From: Kineosporiaceae bacterium SCSIO 59966
GTDB lineage: Bacteria; Actinomycetota; Actinomycetes; Actinomycetales; SCSIO-59966
Direction of reading: 5' to 3'
Assembly (NCBI GenBank): GCA_020881835.1
Contig: CP052876.1
Span: 2,542,001 to 2,606,000, forward strand
DNA length: 64,000 bases
Shown: piece after piece, positions 1-8,379 of the stretch
Layout: the number at the start of each line of letters is the position of its first letter
Numbering within the stretch: position 1 is the first letter of the stretch
Notes under the pieces: model-generated
The model's database searches: none
Seen by the model: only the letters and a program-made list of their open reading frames with translations
Told to the model about the DNA's origin: nothing
Position numbers and translations under genes: made by a program

Positions 1-380
1 CGCACGCGCGGCTGACCGGCCAGCCGCTCGATCTCGGCGAGCGCCTCGTCGAGCAGGCCCTCGCGGGCCAGCCGCGGCGCCTCGTTGGGGTGCACGGCGA
101 CGCCACCGATCAGCCGGGGGTGGCGGCGGACGGCCTCGACGGTCCAGCGGGCGGCCGGCAGGTCGCAGCCGATCTGCACGGTCCGGTCCACGCCCACCGC
201 CTCGGCCGCGTCGAGCAGGGCGGTGACCTCCTCGTCGGTGGGGAACCGCCGGCCCGGCCCGTCGTCGTCCCGCAGGGCGCCGGGGATGTCGAGGTGCGTG
301 TGGTTGTCGGCGACTGGCGAGGGCAGCGGCTCCGGCAGCGGGGGGTACCCGGGTGGTGCGGTGGTCACGGCCCGGTTCAC
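1..380 (-). CDS. tatD: TatD-family metal-dependent hydrolase, 3' end outside window
   Basis: This is the N-terminal ~126 codons of a TatD-type DNase/hydrolase of the amidohydrolase superfamily; the C-terminus runs off the window. The metal-binding motif [10 protein letters not shown] lies near residue 25, followed by a typical first-helix region and the [12 protein letters not shown] and [10 protein letters not shown] segments of the barrel. The GTG at 380 overlaps the metG stop in a GTGA arrangement and has a GGAGAGG Shine-Dalgarno upstream, so the gene is probably translationally coupled to metG. A second GTG at 368 is possible. The metG-tatD order is common in actinobacteria. TatD enzymes are 3'-5' exonucleases; a specific role here is not shown by the sequence. 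Confidence 0.9.
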   Translation of the reverse strand, partial: MNRAVTTAPPGYPPLPEPLPSPVADNHTHLDIPGALRDDDGPGRRFPTDEEVTALLDAAEAVGVDRTVQIGCDLPAARWTVEAVRRHPRLIGGVAVHPNEAPRLAREGLLDEALAEIERLAGQPRV

Positions 381-2179
381 CCGGAGGCCCTCTCCTGCAG
401 GCGCTGCAGCTCCTCGGCGACGACGGACTCGTCCAGCTTGCGGAAGATCGGGGACGGCGGGCCGACCGGCGTCCCGGGCACGACCGGGGTGCTGCCCCAC
501 GGGGGCTGGTCCCGGTAGTCGCCGGTGATCACCGGGTAGCCGGGGCCGCCGTCGAGGTCGTCGACCTCGTCGATGCGGGGCATCGGCTGGAACACGCCGG
601 TCCCGCCGAGGGCCTCGTGGACCTGCTGGCTGCTGTGCGGCAGGAACGGGGCGAGCAGCCGGTTGCAGTCGCTGACCGCCTGGGCGGCGACGTGCAGCAC
701 GGTGCGCATCCGCTCGGGGTCGCTGGTCCGCAGCTTCCACGGTGCCTGGTCGGACAGGTACCGGTTGGCCTCGCCTGCGGCGCGCATCGCCTCGGTGACG
801 GCCTGCTTCTGCCGGTGGCTGCCGATGAGCTCGCCGACCGGCGCGAAGGCTCCCCGGACGGCGCGCAGCACCTGGTGGTCGGCGTCGGTGAGGGTGCCGG
901 GCTCGGGGATGCTGCCGACGTTCGTGTGAATGAGGTTGGCGGTCCGGTTGACGAGGTTGCCCCAGGTGCTGACGAGCTCGTCGTTGGTCCGGCGCCGGAA
1001 CTCCGCCCAGGTGAAGTCGGTGTCCTGGTTCTCCGGGCCGGCGACCGCGATGAAGTACCGCAGCGCGTCGGGCTGGTAGCGGGCGAGCATGTCCCGCACG
1101 TAGATGACGACGCCGCGGCTGGAGGAGAACTTGCCGCCCTCCATGGTGAGGAACTCGCTGGAGACGACCTCGGTGGGCAGCTGCAGCTCGCCGTACTCCC
1201 CCGGCGTGCCGCCCCGCGCGCCCCGGCCGTTGTAGCCGAGCAGCTGGGCCGGCCAGATCTGGCTGTGGAAGGTGATGTTGTCCTTGCCCATGAAGTAGTA
1301 GGACCGGGCCGTCGGGTCGTTCCACCACCGGCGCCACGCGTCGGGGTCGCCGCCGCGGCGGGCCCACTCGATGGACGCCGACAGGTAGCCGATCACCGCG
1401 TCGAACCACACGTAGAGCCGCTTGGCCGGGTTGTCCTGCCAGCCGGGCAGCGGCACCGGGATGCCCCAGTCGATGTCCCGGGTCATCGCCCGCGGCCGGA
1501 CGTCCTCGAGCAGGTTCATGGAGAACCGGATGACGTTGGGCCGCCACGTGCCGGTGGCAGCCCGGTCCTGCAGCCACGCGCCGAGGGCGTCGGCCAGCGC
1601 GGGCAGGTCGAGGAAGAAGTGCTGGGTCTCGACGAACTCGGGCCGCTCACCGTTGATCCGGCTGCGCGGGTTGCGCAGGTCGACCGGGTCGAGCTGGTTG
1701 CCGCAGTTGTCGCACTGGTCGCCGCGGGCGCCGTCATAGCCGCAGATCGGGCAGGTGCCTTCGATGAACCGGTCCGGCAGGGTGCGCCCGGTGGACGGCG
1801 AGATCGCGCCCTTCGTCGTCCGCTCCACCATGTACCCGTTGCGGTGCAGGGTGCGGAAGAGCTCCTGGGCGACCGCGTAGTGGTTGCGGGTCGTCGTCCG
1901 GGTGAACAGGTCGTAGGACAGGCCGAGGGCGTGCAGGTCCTCGACGATGACCCGGTTGTAGCGGTCGGCGAGCTCCCGCGCGGTGACCCCCTGCCGGTCC
2001 GCCTCGACGAGGATCGGCGTCCCGTGCTCGTCGGTGCCCGAGACCATGAGGACGTCGTGACCGGCCATCCGCATGTACCGGCTGAACACGTCGGAGGGCA
2101 CGCCGAATCCGGCGACGTGGCCGATGTGGCGGGGGCCGTTGGCGTACGGCCAGGCGACGGCGGACAGCACGGAGGTCAT
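377..2179 (-). CDS. metG: Methionyl-tRNA synthetase
   Basis: This class I cytoplasmic aminoacyl-tRNA synthetase charges tRNA-Met. The 600-residue product has the HIGH signature at residues 18-21, a zinc knuckle with Cys143, Cys146, Cys156 and Cys159, and the KMSKS-equivalent KFSSS at 350-354. KFSSS is a variant form of the loop that still carries the key lysine. Length fits the MetG1 type without a C-terminal tRNA-binding domain. The ATG at 2179 is preceded by TAGGCT 7 bases away and no Shine-Dalgarno, suggesting a leaderless transcript. tatD follows with a 4-base overlap, so metG and tatD are probably cotranscribed. Confidence 0.97.
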   Translation of the reverse strand: MTSVLSAVAWPYANGPRHIGHVAGFGVPSDVFSRYMRMAGHDVLMVSGTDEHGTPILVEADRQGVTARELADRYNRVIVEDLHALGLSYDLFTRTTTRNHYAVAQELFRTLHRNGYMVERTTKGAISPSTGRTLPDRFIEGTCPICGYDGARGDQCDNCGNQLDPVDLRNPRSRINGERPEFVETQHFFLDLPALADALGAWLQDRAATGTWRPNVIRFSMNLLEDVRPRAMTRDIDWGIPVPLPGWQDNPAKRLYVWFDAVIGYLSASIEWARRGGDPDAWRRWWNDPTARSYYFMGKDNITFHSQIWPAQLLGYNGRGARGGTPGEYGELQLPTEVVSSEFLTMEGGKFSSSRGVVIYVRDMLARYQPDALRYFIAVAGPENQDTDFTWAEFRRRTNDELVSTWGNLVNRTANLIHTNVGSIPEPGTLTDADHQVLRAVRGAFAPVGELIGSHRQKQAVTEAMRAAGEANRYLSDQAPWKLRTSDPERMRTVLHVAAQAVSDCNRLLAPFLPHSSQQVHEALGGTGVFQPMPRIDEVDDLDGGPGYPVITGDYRDQPPWGSTPVVPGTPVGPPSPIFRKLDESVVAEELQRLQERASG

Positions 2180-2186
2180 GCCGGGC

Positions 2187-2192
2187 AGCCTA
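2187..2192 (-). promoter_or_regulatory. Probable -10 box of leaderless metG
   Basis: TAGGCT sits 7 bases upstream of the metG ATG, the spacing expected if transcription begins at the start codon. The first three bases of this box are also the TAG stop codon of rsmI, so the promoter is embedded in the end of the upstream gene. This is inferred from position and pattern only. Confidence 0.5.
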
Positions 2193-3053
2193 GTGATCGC
2201 CGGGAGGCGGTTCCTGCGGGCGGGCTGCGAGCGTGGCGTCGTACAGCACCCGCTTGGGCACCCCGTGCCGGTCGGCGACCGCGGTCACGGCGTCCTTGAG
2301 CCGGACGCCGTCGGCGAGCAGGGCGAGCACCTCCGGCAGCAGGTCCTGGGGCCGGGCGGGGGCCGGGTCGGCGCCGGCGACCACGACCGTGACCTCCCCG
2401 CGGACCGGCGACTGCTCCGCCCACGCGGCGAGCTCGGCGACGGGGCCGCGGCGGACCTCCTCGTAGGTCTTCGTCAGCTCGCGGCAGACCGCGGCCGGCC
2501 GCTGCGGGCCGAAGGCCTCGGCGACGGCGGCGAGCATGGCCGCCAGCCGGTGCGGTGCCTCGAACAGCACCATCGTGCGCGGCTCGTCGGCCAGCGCGGC
2601 CAGCGCGCGGCGACGCTCCCCCGGCCGGCGAGGCAGGAAGCCCTCGAAGCAGAACCGGTCGGTGGCCAGACCGCTGACCGCCAGCGCGGTGAGCACCGCG
2701 GAAGGTCCCGGGACGGCGGTCACCGGCAGGCCCGCCTCGACGACCGCCCGGACCAGCCGGTAGCCCGGGTCGGACACCGACGGCATCCCGGCGTCCGTGA
2801 CGAGCAGCACGGTGCGACCGGCGCGGACCTCCTCGACGAGCCCCTCGGAGCGGGAGGCCTCGTTGTGCTCGTGGTAGCTGACCACCCGTCCGGCGGGCTC
2901 CACACCGAGGGCCGAGCAGAGCCGGCGCAGCCGGCGGGTGTCCTCGGCGGCGACGACGTCCGCCGCGGCCAGCAGGCGGGCCAGCCGGGGCGGGGCGTCC
3001 TCGACGTCCCCGATGGGGGTGGCGGCGAGGACCAGGCGTCCCGGGTCGGTCAT
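2190..3053 (-). CDS. rsmI: 16S rRNA (cytidine1402-2'-O)-methyltransferase RsmI
   Basis: This SAM-dependent enzyme methylates the ribose of C1402 in 16S rRNA. The 287-residue product shows the tetrapyrrole-methylase fold typical of Rsm[15 protein letters not shown] at the N-terminus, EDTRRLRRL, the SAM-site [16 protein letters not shown] and [12 protein letters not shown]. The ATG at 3053 was chosen because homology begins immediately ([15 protein letters not shown]). It is divergent from the exporter gene at 3088, with only 34 bases between the two starts. Its TAG stop forms part of the metG promoter box. Confidence 0.95.
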   Translation of the reverse strand: MTDPGRLVLAATPIGDVEDAPPRLARLLAAADVVAAEDTRRLRRLCSALGVEPAGRVVSYHEHNEASRSEGLVEEVRAGRTVLLVTDAGMPSVSDPGYRLVRAVVEAGLPVTAVPGPSAVLTALAVSGLATDRFCFEGFLPRRPGERRRALAALADEPRTMVLFEAPHRLAAMLAAVAEAFGPQRPAAVCRELTKTYEEVRRGPVAELAAWAEQSPVRGEVTVVVAGADPAPARPQDLLPEVLALLADGVRLKDAVTAVADRHGVPKRVLYDATLAARPQEPPPGDH

Positions 3054-3087
3054 GGGGGGCAGTCTCCCGTACCCATACCCTGCGGCG

Positions 3088-3960
3088 GTGAGCGAGGGGA
3101 CGGTGCGGCGGCGCTGGGAGGTGGCCGCTGACGCCGTCCCGCCGCAGCTGCTCATCGTCACCGGCGCCGTCGTCCTGCAGACCGGCTCGGCGGTGGCCAC
3201 CCGGCTGTTCGACGTCCTGGGGGCACCGGGCGTGCTGGCCCACCGGATGGGCATCGGAGCCCTGCTGCTCTTCGTCGGCGGGCGGGCGTGGCGGCGCCGG
3301 CCGGCGCGCGCCGCGCTGCCCGCGGTCGTCGCGTTCAGCACCGTGCTGGGGGCGATGAACCTCTTCTACTACCTGGCCCTTGAGCGGATCCCGCTCGGCG
3401 CCACGGTCGCCCTCGAGCTGACCGGGCCGCTCGCAGTGGCGGTCGCCGGGTCCCGCCGGCGCCTCGACCTGCTGTGGGTCGCCCTCGCCGCCGCCGGCGT
3501 GCTCGTGCTGACCAACCCCTCGACGGCGGGGCTGGACCCGGTGGGGATCGCCCTGGCCCTGGGCGCGGGTGCCTGCTGGGCCGGGTACGTGCTGCTGGGG
3601 GCACGGGTGGCCCGCGCCATCCCGGGGACCTCCGGCCTGGCGTGGGCGATGCTCATCGCCTCGCTGTGGCTGGTCCCGCTCGGGGCGCTGACCGCCGGAC
3701 CGGTGCTGCTCGACCCGCGCTGGCTGCTCGCCGGGGCAACGGTGGCGGTGATGTCGTCGGTGCTGCCGTACTCCCTCGAGCAGGTCGCGCTGCGCCGGGT
3801 GAGCACCCAGGCGTTCGGGATCATGCTGAGCCTGCAGCCGGCCGTGGCCACCCTGGCCGGGCTCGTCGTCGCCGGGCAGCGCCCCGGCGCGCCCACGCTG
3901 CTCGGTATCGGCCTCGTCGTCGCGGCGAGCCTGGGCGCCGTCCCGGCCCGCCGACGGTGA
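3088..3960 (+). CDS. EamA/DMT-superfamily exporter, RhtA-like
   Basis: This 290-residue integral membrane protein of the drug/metabolite transporter superfamily has about ten hydrophobic segments arranged as two EamA repeats. The order of segments (GALLLFVGGRA, LEL-TGPLAVA, PYSLEQVALRRV near the C-terminus) resembles RhtA-type threonine/homoserine exporters, but the substrate is not proven. The GTG at 3088 follows the box TACCCT (3076-3081) by 6 bases with no Shine-Dalgarno, so the mRNA is probably leaderless. The gene is followed by pmt with its own promoter-like box. Confidence 0.85.
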   Translation: MSEGTVRRRWEVAADAVPPQLLIVTGAVVLQTGSAVATRLFDVLGAPGVLAHRMGIGALLLFVGGRAWRRRPARAALPAVVAFSTVLGAMNLFYYLALERIPLGATVALELTGPLAVAVAGSRRRLDLLWVALAAAGVLVLTNPSTAGLDPVGIALALGAGACWAGYVLLGARVARAIPGTSGLAWAMLIASLWLVPLGALTAGPVLLDPRWLLAGATVAVMSSVLPYSLEQVALRRVSTQAFGIMLSLQPAVATLAGLVVAGQRPGAPTLLGIGLVVAASLGAVPARRR

Positions 3961-3991
3961 TCGCGCCGGGCCCGCACCTACCATGCGGCGG

Positions 3992-5599
3992 GTGAGCGCC
4001 ACCGACGTCCGGGTGCCCACCGCGCCCGGGCGGCAGCGCGGCCGGGTCAGCGAGGCCGGCCTGCGGCGCCACCTCGTCGGCCGGCGGCCCACCGACACCC
4101 TGTGGGGCTGGGTCGGCCCGCTGCTCGTCACCGCGCTGGCCGGCGTCCTGCGCTTCTGGCGGCTGGACCGCCCCCACCAGCTCGTGTTCGACGAGACCTA
4201 CTACGTCAAGCAGGGCTACAGCCTGCTGCGGTACGGGTACGAGCGGCGTTGGCCGGAGGACGCCGACGAGAGCTTCACCGCCGGGACGCCGGACGTCCTG
4301 CTCACCGCCGCCGACTTCCCGGTCCACCCGCCGGTCGGCAAGTGGATGATCGCCGGGGGGCAGTGGCTGCTCGGCGTCGACAGCGGCTGGGGGTGGCGGT
4401 TCGCCGCGGCTGCTGTCGGCACGTTGTCGGTGCTCGTCCTCGCCCGCGCCGCCCGGCGGCTGTTCAACTCCACCCTCCTCGGCGTCGTCGCCGGGCTGCT
4501 GCTGGCCGTCGACGGTCACCACATCGTCCACAGCCGGACGTCCCTGCTGGACATCTTCCTGTCGTTCTTCGTGCTGGCCGCGTTCGCCGCCCTGCTCGTG
4601 GACCGGGAGCGCAGCCGGGTCCGGCTGGCCCACCTCGTCGCCACCGCCCGCGCCGACGGCCGGCCGCTCGGCGCCGTCGGGCCAGGGCTCGGGCTGCGAC
4701 CGTGGCGGCTGCTCGCCGGCGTCCTGCTGGGCCTGGCGGTGGGCACCAAGTGGTCCGGGCTGTTCTACCTGGCCGCGTTCGGGCTGATGACCGTGCTGTG
4801 GGACGTCGGGGCCCGCCGGGCCGCGGGACTGCCGGGCTGGCGCTGGGCGCTGCTGCGCGACGGCGTCCCCGCGTTCGTCTCGACGGTGCCGGTCGCGCTG
4901 CTCACCTACCTCGCCTCGTGGGTGGGCTGGTTCCGCTCGGACGACGCGCACCTGCGCACCTGGGGGGCGCAGAACCCGGACGGGCCGCTGGCGTTCCTGC
5001 CGGACTCGCTGCGCTCCCTCGGCAAGTACCACGCCGACATCCTCAGCTTCCACACCGGCCTGACGTCGGAGCACCCGTACGAGGCGCACCCGTGGTCGTG
5101 GATCGTGCAGGGTCGCCCGACGTCCTTCTTCTACGAGGGCCTCGAACGCGGCGAGGACGGCTGCCTGGCCGAGTCCTGCTCCCAGGCGATCACCTCGGTG
5201 GGCAACCCGGTGGTCTGGTGGGGCGGGGCGGCGGCGCTCGTCGTCCTGCTCGTGCTGTGGGCGCTGCGCCGGGACTGGCGCGCCGGTGCGGTGCTCGGCG
5301 CGGTGGCCGCCGGGTGGCTGCCGTGGTTCTACTACGACGCCGTCGACGACCGGACGATGTACGCGTTCTACGCCGTCGTGTTCGTGCCGTACCTCGTGCT
5401 GGCCCTCACGCACGTCATCGGGCTGCTGCTGGGCCCGCGCGAGGTGCCGCGGCGCCGCCGCGCGGTCGGCGCCGTGCTCGCCGGGGCGCTCGTGGTCGGC
5501 GCGGTCGTGCTCGAGGCCTTCTTCTGGCCGGTCCAGGTCGCCGAGGTGATCCCGTACTCGCAGTGGCAGATGCGGATGTGGTTCCCGAGCTGGATCTGA
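3992..5599 (+). CDS. pmt: Dolichyl-phosphate-mannose-protein mannosyltransferase
   Basis: This 535-residue polytopic enzyme transfers mannose from polyprenyl-phosphate-mannose to Ser/Thr of secreted proteins at the membrane. The first extracytoplasmic loop contains FDETYYVKQGYSLLRYG, including the acidic pair conserved in GT39/PMT enzymes, followed by HPPVGKWMIAGGQWL. About ten membrane segments follow. The GTG at 3992 is preferred to the ATG at 3983 because TACCAT (3979-3984) lies 7 bases before it and overlaps the ATG, which points to a leaderless start. In actinobacteria this enzyme acts on Sec-exported lipoproteins and wall proteins. Confidence 0.93.
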   Translation: MSATDVRVPTAPGRQRGRVSEAGLRRHLVGRRPTDTLWGWVGPLLVTALAGVLRFWRLDRPHQLVFDETYYVKQGYSLLRYGYERRWPEDADESFTAGTPDVLLTAADFPVHPPVGKWMIAGGQWLLGVDSGWGWRFAAAAVGTLSVLVLARAARRLFNSTLLGVVAGLLLAVDGHHIVHSRTSLLDIFLSFFVLAAFAALLVDRERSRVRLAHLVATARADGRPLGAVGPGLGLRPWRLLAGVLLGLAVGTKWSGLFYLAAFGLMTVLWDVGARRAAGLPGWRWALLRDGVPAFVSTVPVALLTYLASWVGWFRSDDAHLRTWGAQNPDGPLAFLPDSLRSLGKYHADILSFHTGLTSEHPYEAHPWSWIVQGRPTSFFYEGLERGEDGCLAESCSQAITSVGNPVVWWGGAAALVVLLVLWALRRDWRAGAVLGAVAAGWLPWFYYDAVDDRTMYAFYAVVFVPYLVLALTHVIGLLLGPREVPRRRRAVGAVLAGALVVGAVVLEAFFWPVQVAEVIPYSQWQMRMWFPSWI

Positions 5600-5645
5600 C
5601 CGGCGCCCCTCGCCGTCCGCCCGGTGGGTGGCGGAGAGGACCCGG

Positions 5646-5686
5646 ACGACGAGCGCCCCGCCCGGGTGGCCCGGACGGGGCGTCGT
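5646..5686. terminator. Candidate terminator hairpin between pmt and tRNA-Ala
   Basis: A GC-rich inverted repeat (CGCCCCG at 5654-5660 with CGGGGCG at 5676-5682, extended by ACGA/TCGT) lies between the convergent pmt and tRNA genes. There is no T-tract, which is usual for GC-rich actinobacteria, so termination is a structural inference. Confidence 0.4.
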
Positions 5687-5695
5687 GCTACGGGG

Positions 5696-5768
5696 TGGAG
5701 CTGAGGGGACTCGAACCCCTAACCCCCTCGATGCGACCGAGGTGCGCTACCAATTGCGCTACAGCCCC
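5696..5768 (-). tRNA. tRNA-Ala (anticodon CGC)
   Basis: A 73-nt cloverleaf reads on the minus strand. The acceptor stem is GGGGCTG/CAGCTCC with one G-T wobble. The D-arm is AGCGCAATTGGTAGCGC, the anticodon stem CCTCG/CGAGG encloses loop GTCGCAT (anticodon CGC, codon GCG), and the T-arm is AGGGGTTCGAGTCCCCT. The discriminator is A and the CCA end is not encoded. The gene is convergent with pmt. Confidence 0.93.
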
Positions 5769-5806
5769 GAGGCGACGGACAGAGTAGCACCGGGCCGCAG
5801 CCGTAC

Positions 5807-6640
5807 TCAGCCGGCGGCGGCCCGCCGGCGCTCGAGCACGGCGTCGAGGTCCCAGGTCGCAGCGACCGGCTGGTGCCGGGGCTGGGGCGTGGGCTGCGGG
5901 GCGGGCTCCACCGCGGGACGGGTCTGCTCCGGCACGTCCACGGTGACGGCCCGGCGGGGAGCGGCGGGCTTGAGCGCGTAGGTCGGCGGCGGGACGGGAA
6001 CCGGTGTCCAGGTGCCGGGACGCTGCTCGGGCCGGGGCGCGGGCTGCGGGGCCGGCGGGGCCTGGGCGGGCTGCGGTGCCGGCGAGGCCTGCCGGGGACG
6101 GCTCGCCGCCGGGACCGGACCGGTGCCGGCCGGTGGCGACGTCCGGTTCGCCAGCCGGCCGGGCTGCACCGTGCGAGGCCGGCACCGGGCCAGCGCCCGC
6201 AGGCGGAGCCCGACGACGACGGCGACGAGGGAGGCCAACGGGACCGCGGGCAGCCAGAACGGGAGCACCCCGGCCGCCGAGGCCACGACGGTCACCGGGA
6301 CCGCGAGAGCGAGCGCCGCGAGGGCGGCCAGGACGACGACGGCGAGGGCGCGACGCGGCGGAGGTCCCGGACGGCGCGGGTCCCGGCTCGGGGAGGACAC
6401 CGGACGGGTAGGTCCGGCGGCCGCTGGACTCAGGGCGGGTTCGCTCGGACGACGGGGGTGGACGTAGGTGCGCCCCGCCGGGTGCGGCTCGCCGCGGCGG
6501 CGGTCGAGCACCCGCATGGCGACCGAGAACCGGTCGCGGACCCGGGACCCACCGAGCGTGGCCCGGTGACGCACCACACCGGGCAGCAGGACCAGACCCC
6601 ACAGCGCGACGATGACCACGAAGATGAGGCTGCTGTCCAC
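5807..6640 (-). CDS. sepX: SepX/GlpR-like divisome membrane protein
   Basis: This 277-residue protein has an N-terminal membrane helix (SLIFVVIVALWGLVLLPGVV) followed by RHRATLGGSRVRDRFSVAMRVL, which closely resembles the start of Streptomyces SepX and corynebacterial GlpR. A second hydrophobic region lies around residues 95-150. The remainder is Pro/Ala-rich and contains TWTPVPVPPPTY, a family-typical motif, with a conserved WDLDAVLERR tail. SepX stabilises division septa, and GlpR is the membrane receptor of the gephyrin-like Glp. The location downstream of the MoeA/Glp-like gene and rimJ supports this identity. GTG start; TACGGT lies 8 bases upstream (leaderless-like). Confidence 0.8.
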   Translation of the reverse strand: MDSSLIFVVIVALWGLVLLPGVVRHRATLGGSRVRDRFSVAMRVLDRRRGEPHPAGRTYVHPRRPSEPALSPAAAGPTRPVSSPSRDPRRPGPPPRRALAVVVLAALAALALAVPVTVVASAAGVLPFWLPAVPLASLVAVVVGLRLRALARCRPRTVQPGRLANRTSPPAGTGPVPAASRPRQASPAPQPAQAPPAPQPAPRPEQRPGTWTPVPVPPPTYALKPAAPRRAVTVDVPEQTRPAVEPAPQPTPQPRHQPVAATWDLDAVLERRRAAAG

Positions 6641-6711
6641 GATGTCCCACCGTAGGCGCGCCGGTCTGCCGCGCCCGGGACGCCAGCCGCGTGTCGCAGC
6701 AGCGGGATGCT

Positions 6712-6776
6712 CACGTCAAGCCCGCACGACGTGGCCGAGGGGTGCCGCGGCACCACGTCGAGCCCGCACGACGTGG
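6712..6776. repeat. Two copies of a 23-bp imperfect palindrome
   Basis: The segments 6712-6734 and 6754-6776 are nearly identical. The second is a clean inverted repeat, CCACGTCG-8 nt-CGACGTGG counted from 6753. They lie in the 160-bp gap between rimJ and sepX. They could form a terminator or an operator; no function is established. Confidence 0.5.
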
Positions 6777-6800
6777 GATAGGGATGGGCGGGGCGAGGAG

Positions 6801-7400
6801 TCAGGTGGGCGGGAGGCGCAGGCGGGCGCGCAGGCCGTTGGGGACCTCCTCGGCGGTGACCGCGAACGAGCGGTGGTCGCGCCAGGCGCCGTCGATGTGC
6901 AGGTACCGGCGGCGCAGTCCCTCCTCGCGCAGCCCGAGCTTGGCCACGACCCGCAGGCTCGCCGCGTTCTCCGGGCGGATGTTCACCTCGAGGCGGTGCA
7001 GCCCGACGGTGCCGAAGCAGTGGTCGGCCACCATCGCGACCGCCAGCGGGGCGATCCCCAGGCCGGCGACCGCCCGGTCCACCCAGTACCCGACGTGGCC
7101 GGACCGCAGTGAGCCCCACAGGATCCCGCCGACGGTGACCTGGCCCGCGAGGCGGCCGCGGTACTCGATGGCGAGCGGGATGCTTTGCCCGCTGCGTCCC
7201 TGCCGGGCCAGCTCGCGGCGCAGCTGGGCAAAGGTCGGCTGCACCGTCCCGGCCAACGGGCTGGTGGCCTCCCAGGGGTCGAGCCAGGCGGCGTTGTCGG
7301 CGCGCAGCCGGCGCCAGGCCCGGCCGTCCCGGCGGGTCAGGGGCCGCAGCACGACGTCGGAGTCGGTGAGCGTCACCGGCCAGCCGGTGGTCACCGGCAT
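6801..7400 (-). CDS. rimJ: RimJ/RimL-type GNAT N-acetyltransferase
   Basis: This 199-residue GNAT enzyme begins with the RimJ-type VVLRPLTRRDGRAWRRL and has the acetyl-CoA loop region LGIAPLAVAMVADHCF followed by LHRLEVNIRPENAASLRVVAKLGLREEG. RimJ-type enzymes acetylate protein N-termini such as that of ribosomal protein S5. The ATG at 7400 overlaps the stop of the upstream mog gene as ATGA, so the gene is translationally coupled to the galU-glp-moaC-mog operon. The same position relative to moeA and sepX is seen in mycobacteria and corynebacteria. Confidence 0.88.
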   Translation of the reverse strand: MPVTTGWPVTLTDSDVVLRPLTRRDGRAWRRLRADNAAWLDPWEATSPLAGTVQPTFAQLRRELARQGRSGQSIPLAIEYRGRLAGQVTVGGILWGSLRSGHVGYWVDRAVAGLGIAPLAVAMVADHCFGTVGLHRLEVNIRPENAASLRVVAKLGLREEGLRRRYLHIDGAWRDHRSFAVTAEEVPNGLRARLRLPPT

Positions 7401-7909
7401 CAGCCGCCGGACGCCGGCGGGTGGTCACCGCCGTGCACCTGGTCGACGGCGTGCGGCAGCACGTCCCGCAGGACGGCGATCCCGTCCCGGCAGCCGCCGG
7501 GCGACCCGGGCAGGTTGACGACGACGGTGCGTCCGGCGACGCCGGCGAGCCCGCGGGAGAGCGCCGCGGTGGGCACCCCGGCGTCCCGCCCGCGGGCGCG
7601 GATCGCCTCCGCGAGTCCGGGCAGCTCGCGGTCCAGCACGGGGCGGGTGACCTCCGGGGTGACGTCGCCGGGGGCGATCCCCGTCCCGCCGGTGGTGAGC
7701 ACGACGTCGTACCCCTGCGCCACGGCCGACCGCAGCGCGACGGCCACCTCCTCGCCGTCCGGGACGACGACGGGGCCGTCGACCGTGAACCCCATCTCGG
7801 CCAGCCCGTCGACGAGCACGGGGCCGCCGCGGTCGGCGTACACGCCGGCCGCGGCGCGGTTGGAGGAGGTGATGACGAGGGCGCGTCGCCCCTGCAGCCG
7901 GGGCGTCAC
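7400..7909 (-). CDS. MogA/MoaB-family molybdopterin biosynthesis protein
   Basis: A 169-residue MoCF-fold protein. The diagnostic LTTGGTGIAPGDVTPE motif, which contacts molybdopterin in MogA (molybdopterin adenylyltransferase), is present. The ALVITSSNRAAAG start and VVNLPGSPGGCRD near the C-terminus fit the family. The GTG at 7909 overlaps the moaC stop (GTGA), and the stop overlaps the rimJ start (ATGA). MogA and MoaB are not separable by sequence inspection alone, so the exact step in molybdenum cofactor assembly is inferred. Confidence 0.9.
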   Translation of the reverse strand: MTPRLQGRRALVITSSNRAAAGVYADRGGPVLVDGLAEMGFTVDGPVVVPDGEEVAVALRSAVAQGYDVVLTTGGTGIAPGDVTPEVTRPVLDRELPGLAEAIRARGRDAGVPTAALSRGLAGVAGRTVVVNLPGSPGGCRDGIAVLRDVLPHAVDQVHGGDHPPASGG

Positions 7910-8379
7910 TCGGCGGTCCAGTCCCCGGAGCGGCCGCCGCTCTTGGCGACCACCCGCACGTCGGTGATCCGGGTCTGCCGGTCGAGCGCCTTGACCATGT
8001 CGACGAGCGCGAGACCGGCGACGGCGACGCAGGTCAGCGCCTCCATCTCCACCCCGGTGCGGTCGGCCGTGCGCACGGTCGCGGTGACGTCGACGCCGTC
8101 GTCGGCGACCTCGAGGTCGACGGTGACGGCGTGCACGGCGACCGGGTGCGCCAGCGGGACCAGGTCCGGGGTCCGCTTGGCGGCCTGGATGCCGGCCAGC
8201 CGGGCGACGGCGAGCGCGTCCCCCTTCGGCACGCCGTCCCCGCGCAGCGCGGCGACGACCTGCGCCGAGCACAGCACCCGTCCCCGCGCGGTGGCCTCAC
8301 GCACGGTGACGTCCTTGGCGGACACGTCCACCATCCGGGCGTGCCCGGCGGCGTCCACGTGGGTCAGCCGGCCGGTCAT
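7906..8379 (-). CDS. moaC: Cyclic pyranopterin monophosphate synthase MoaC
   Basis: MoaC converts 3',8-cyclo-7,8-dihydro-GTP to cyclic pyranopterin monophosphate, the second step of molybdenum cofactor synthesis. The 157-residue sequence opens with LTHVDAAGHARMVDVSAKDVT. It contains GIQAAKRTPDLVPLAHP with the catalytic lysine region, TGVEMEALTCVAVAGLALVDM and a C-terminal VVAKSGGRSGDW. The ATG overlaps the glp stop (ATGA) and the stop overlaps mog. No moaA or moaD/E is seen in the window. Confidence 0.95.
   Translation of the reverse strand: MTGRLTHVDAAGHARMVDVSAKDVTVREATARGRVLCSAQVVAALRGDGVPKGDALAVARLAGIQAAKRTPDLVPLAHPVAVHAVTVDLEVADDGVDVTATVRTADRTGVEMEALTCVAVAGLALVDMVKALDRQTRITDVRVVAKSGGRSGDWTAE

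Noticed and set aside
353-2299. Plus-strand open frame of 648 codons over metG
   Set aside because: It is antisense to an unmistakable MetRS and has no protein-like motifs.
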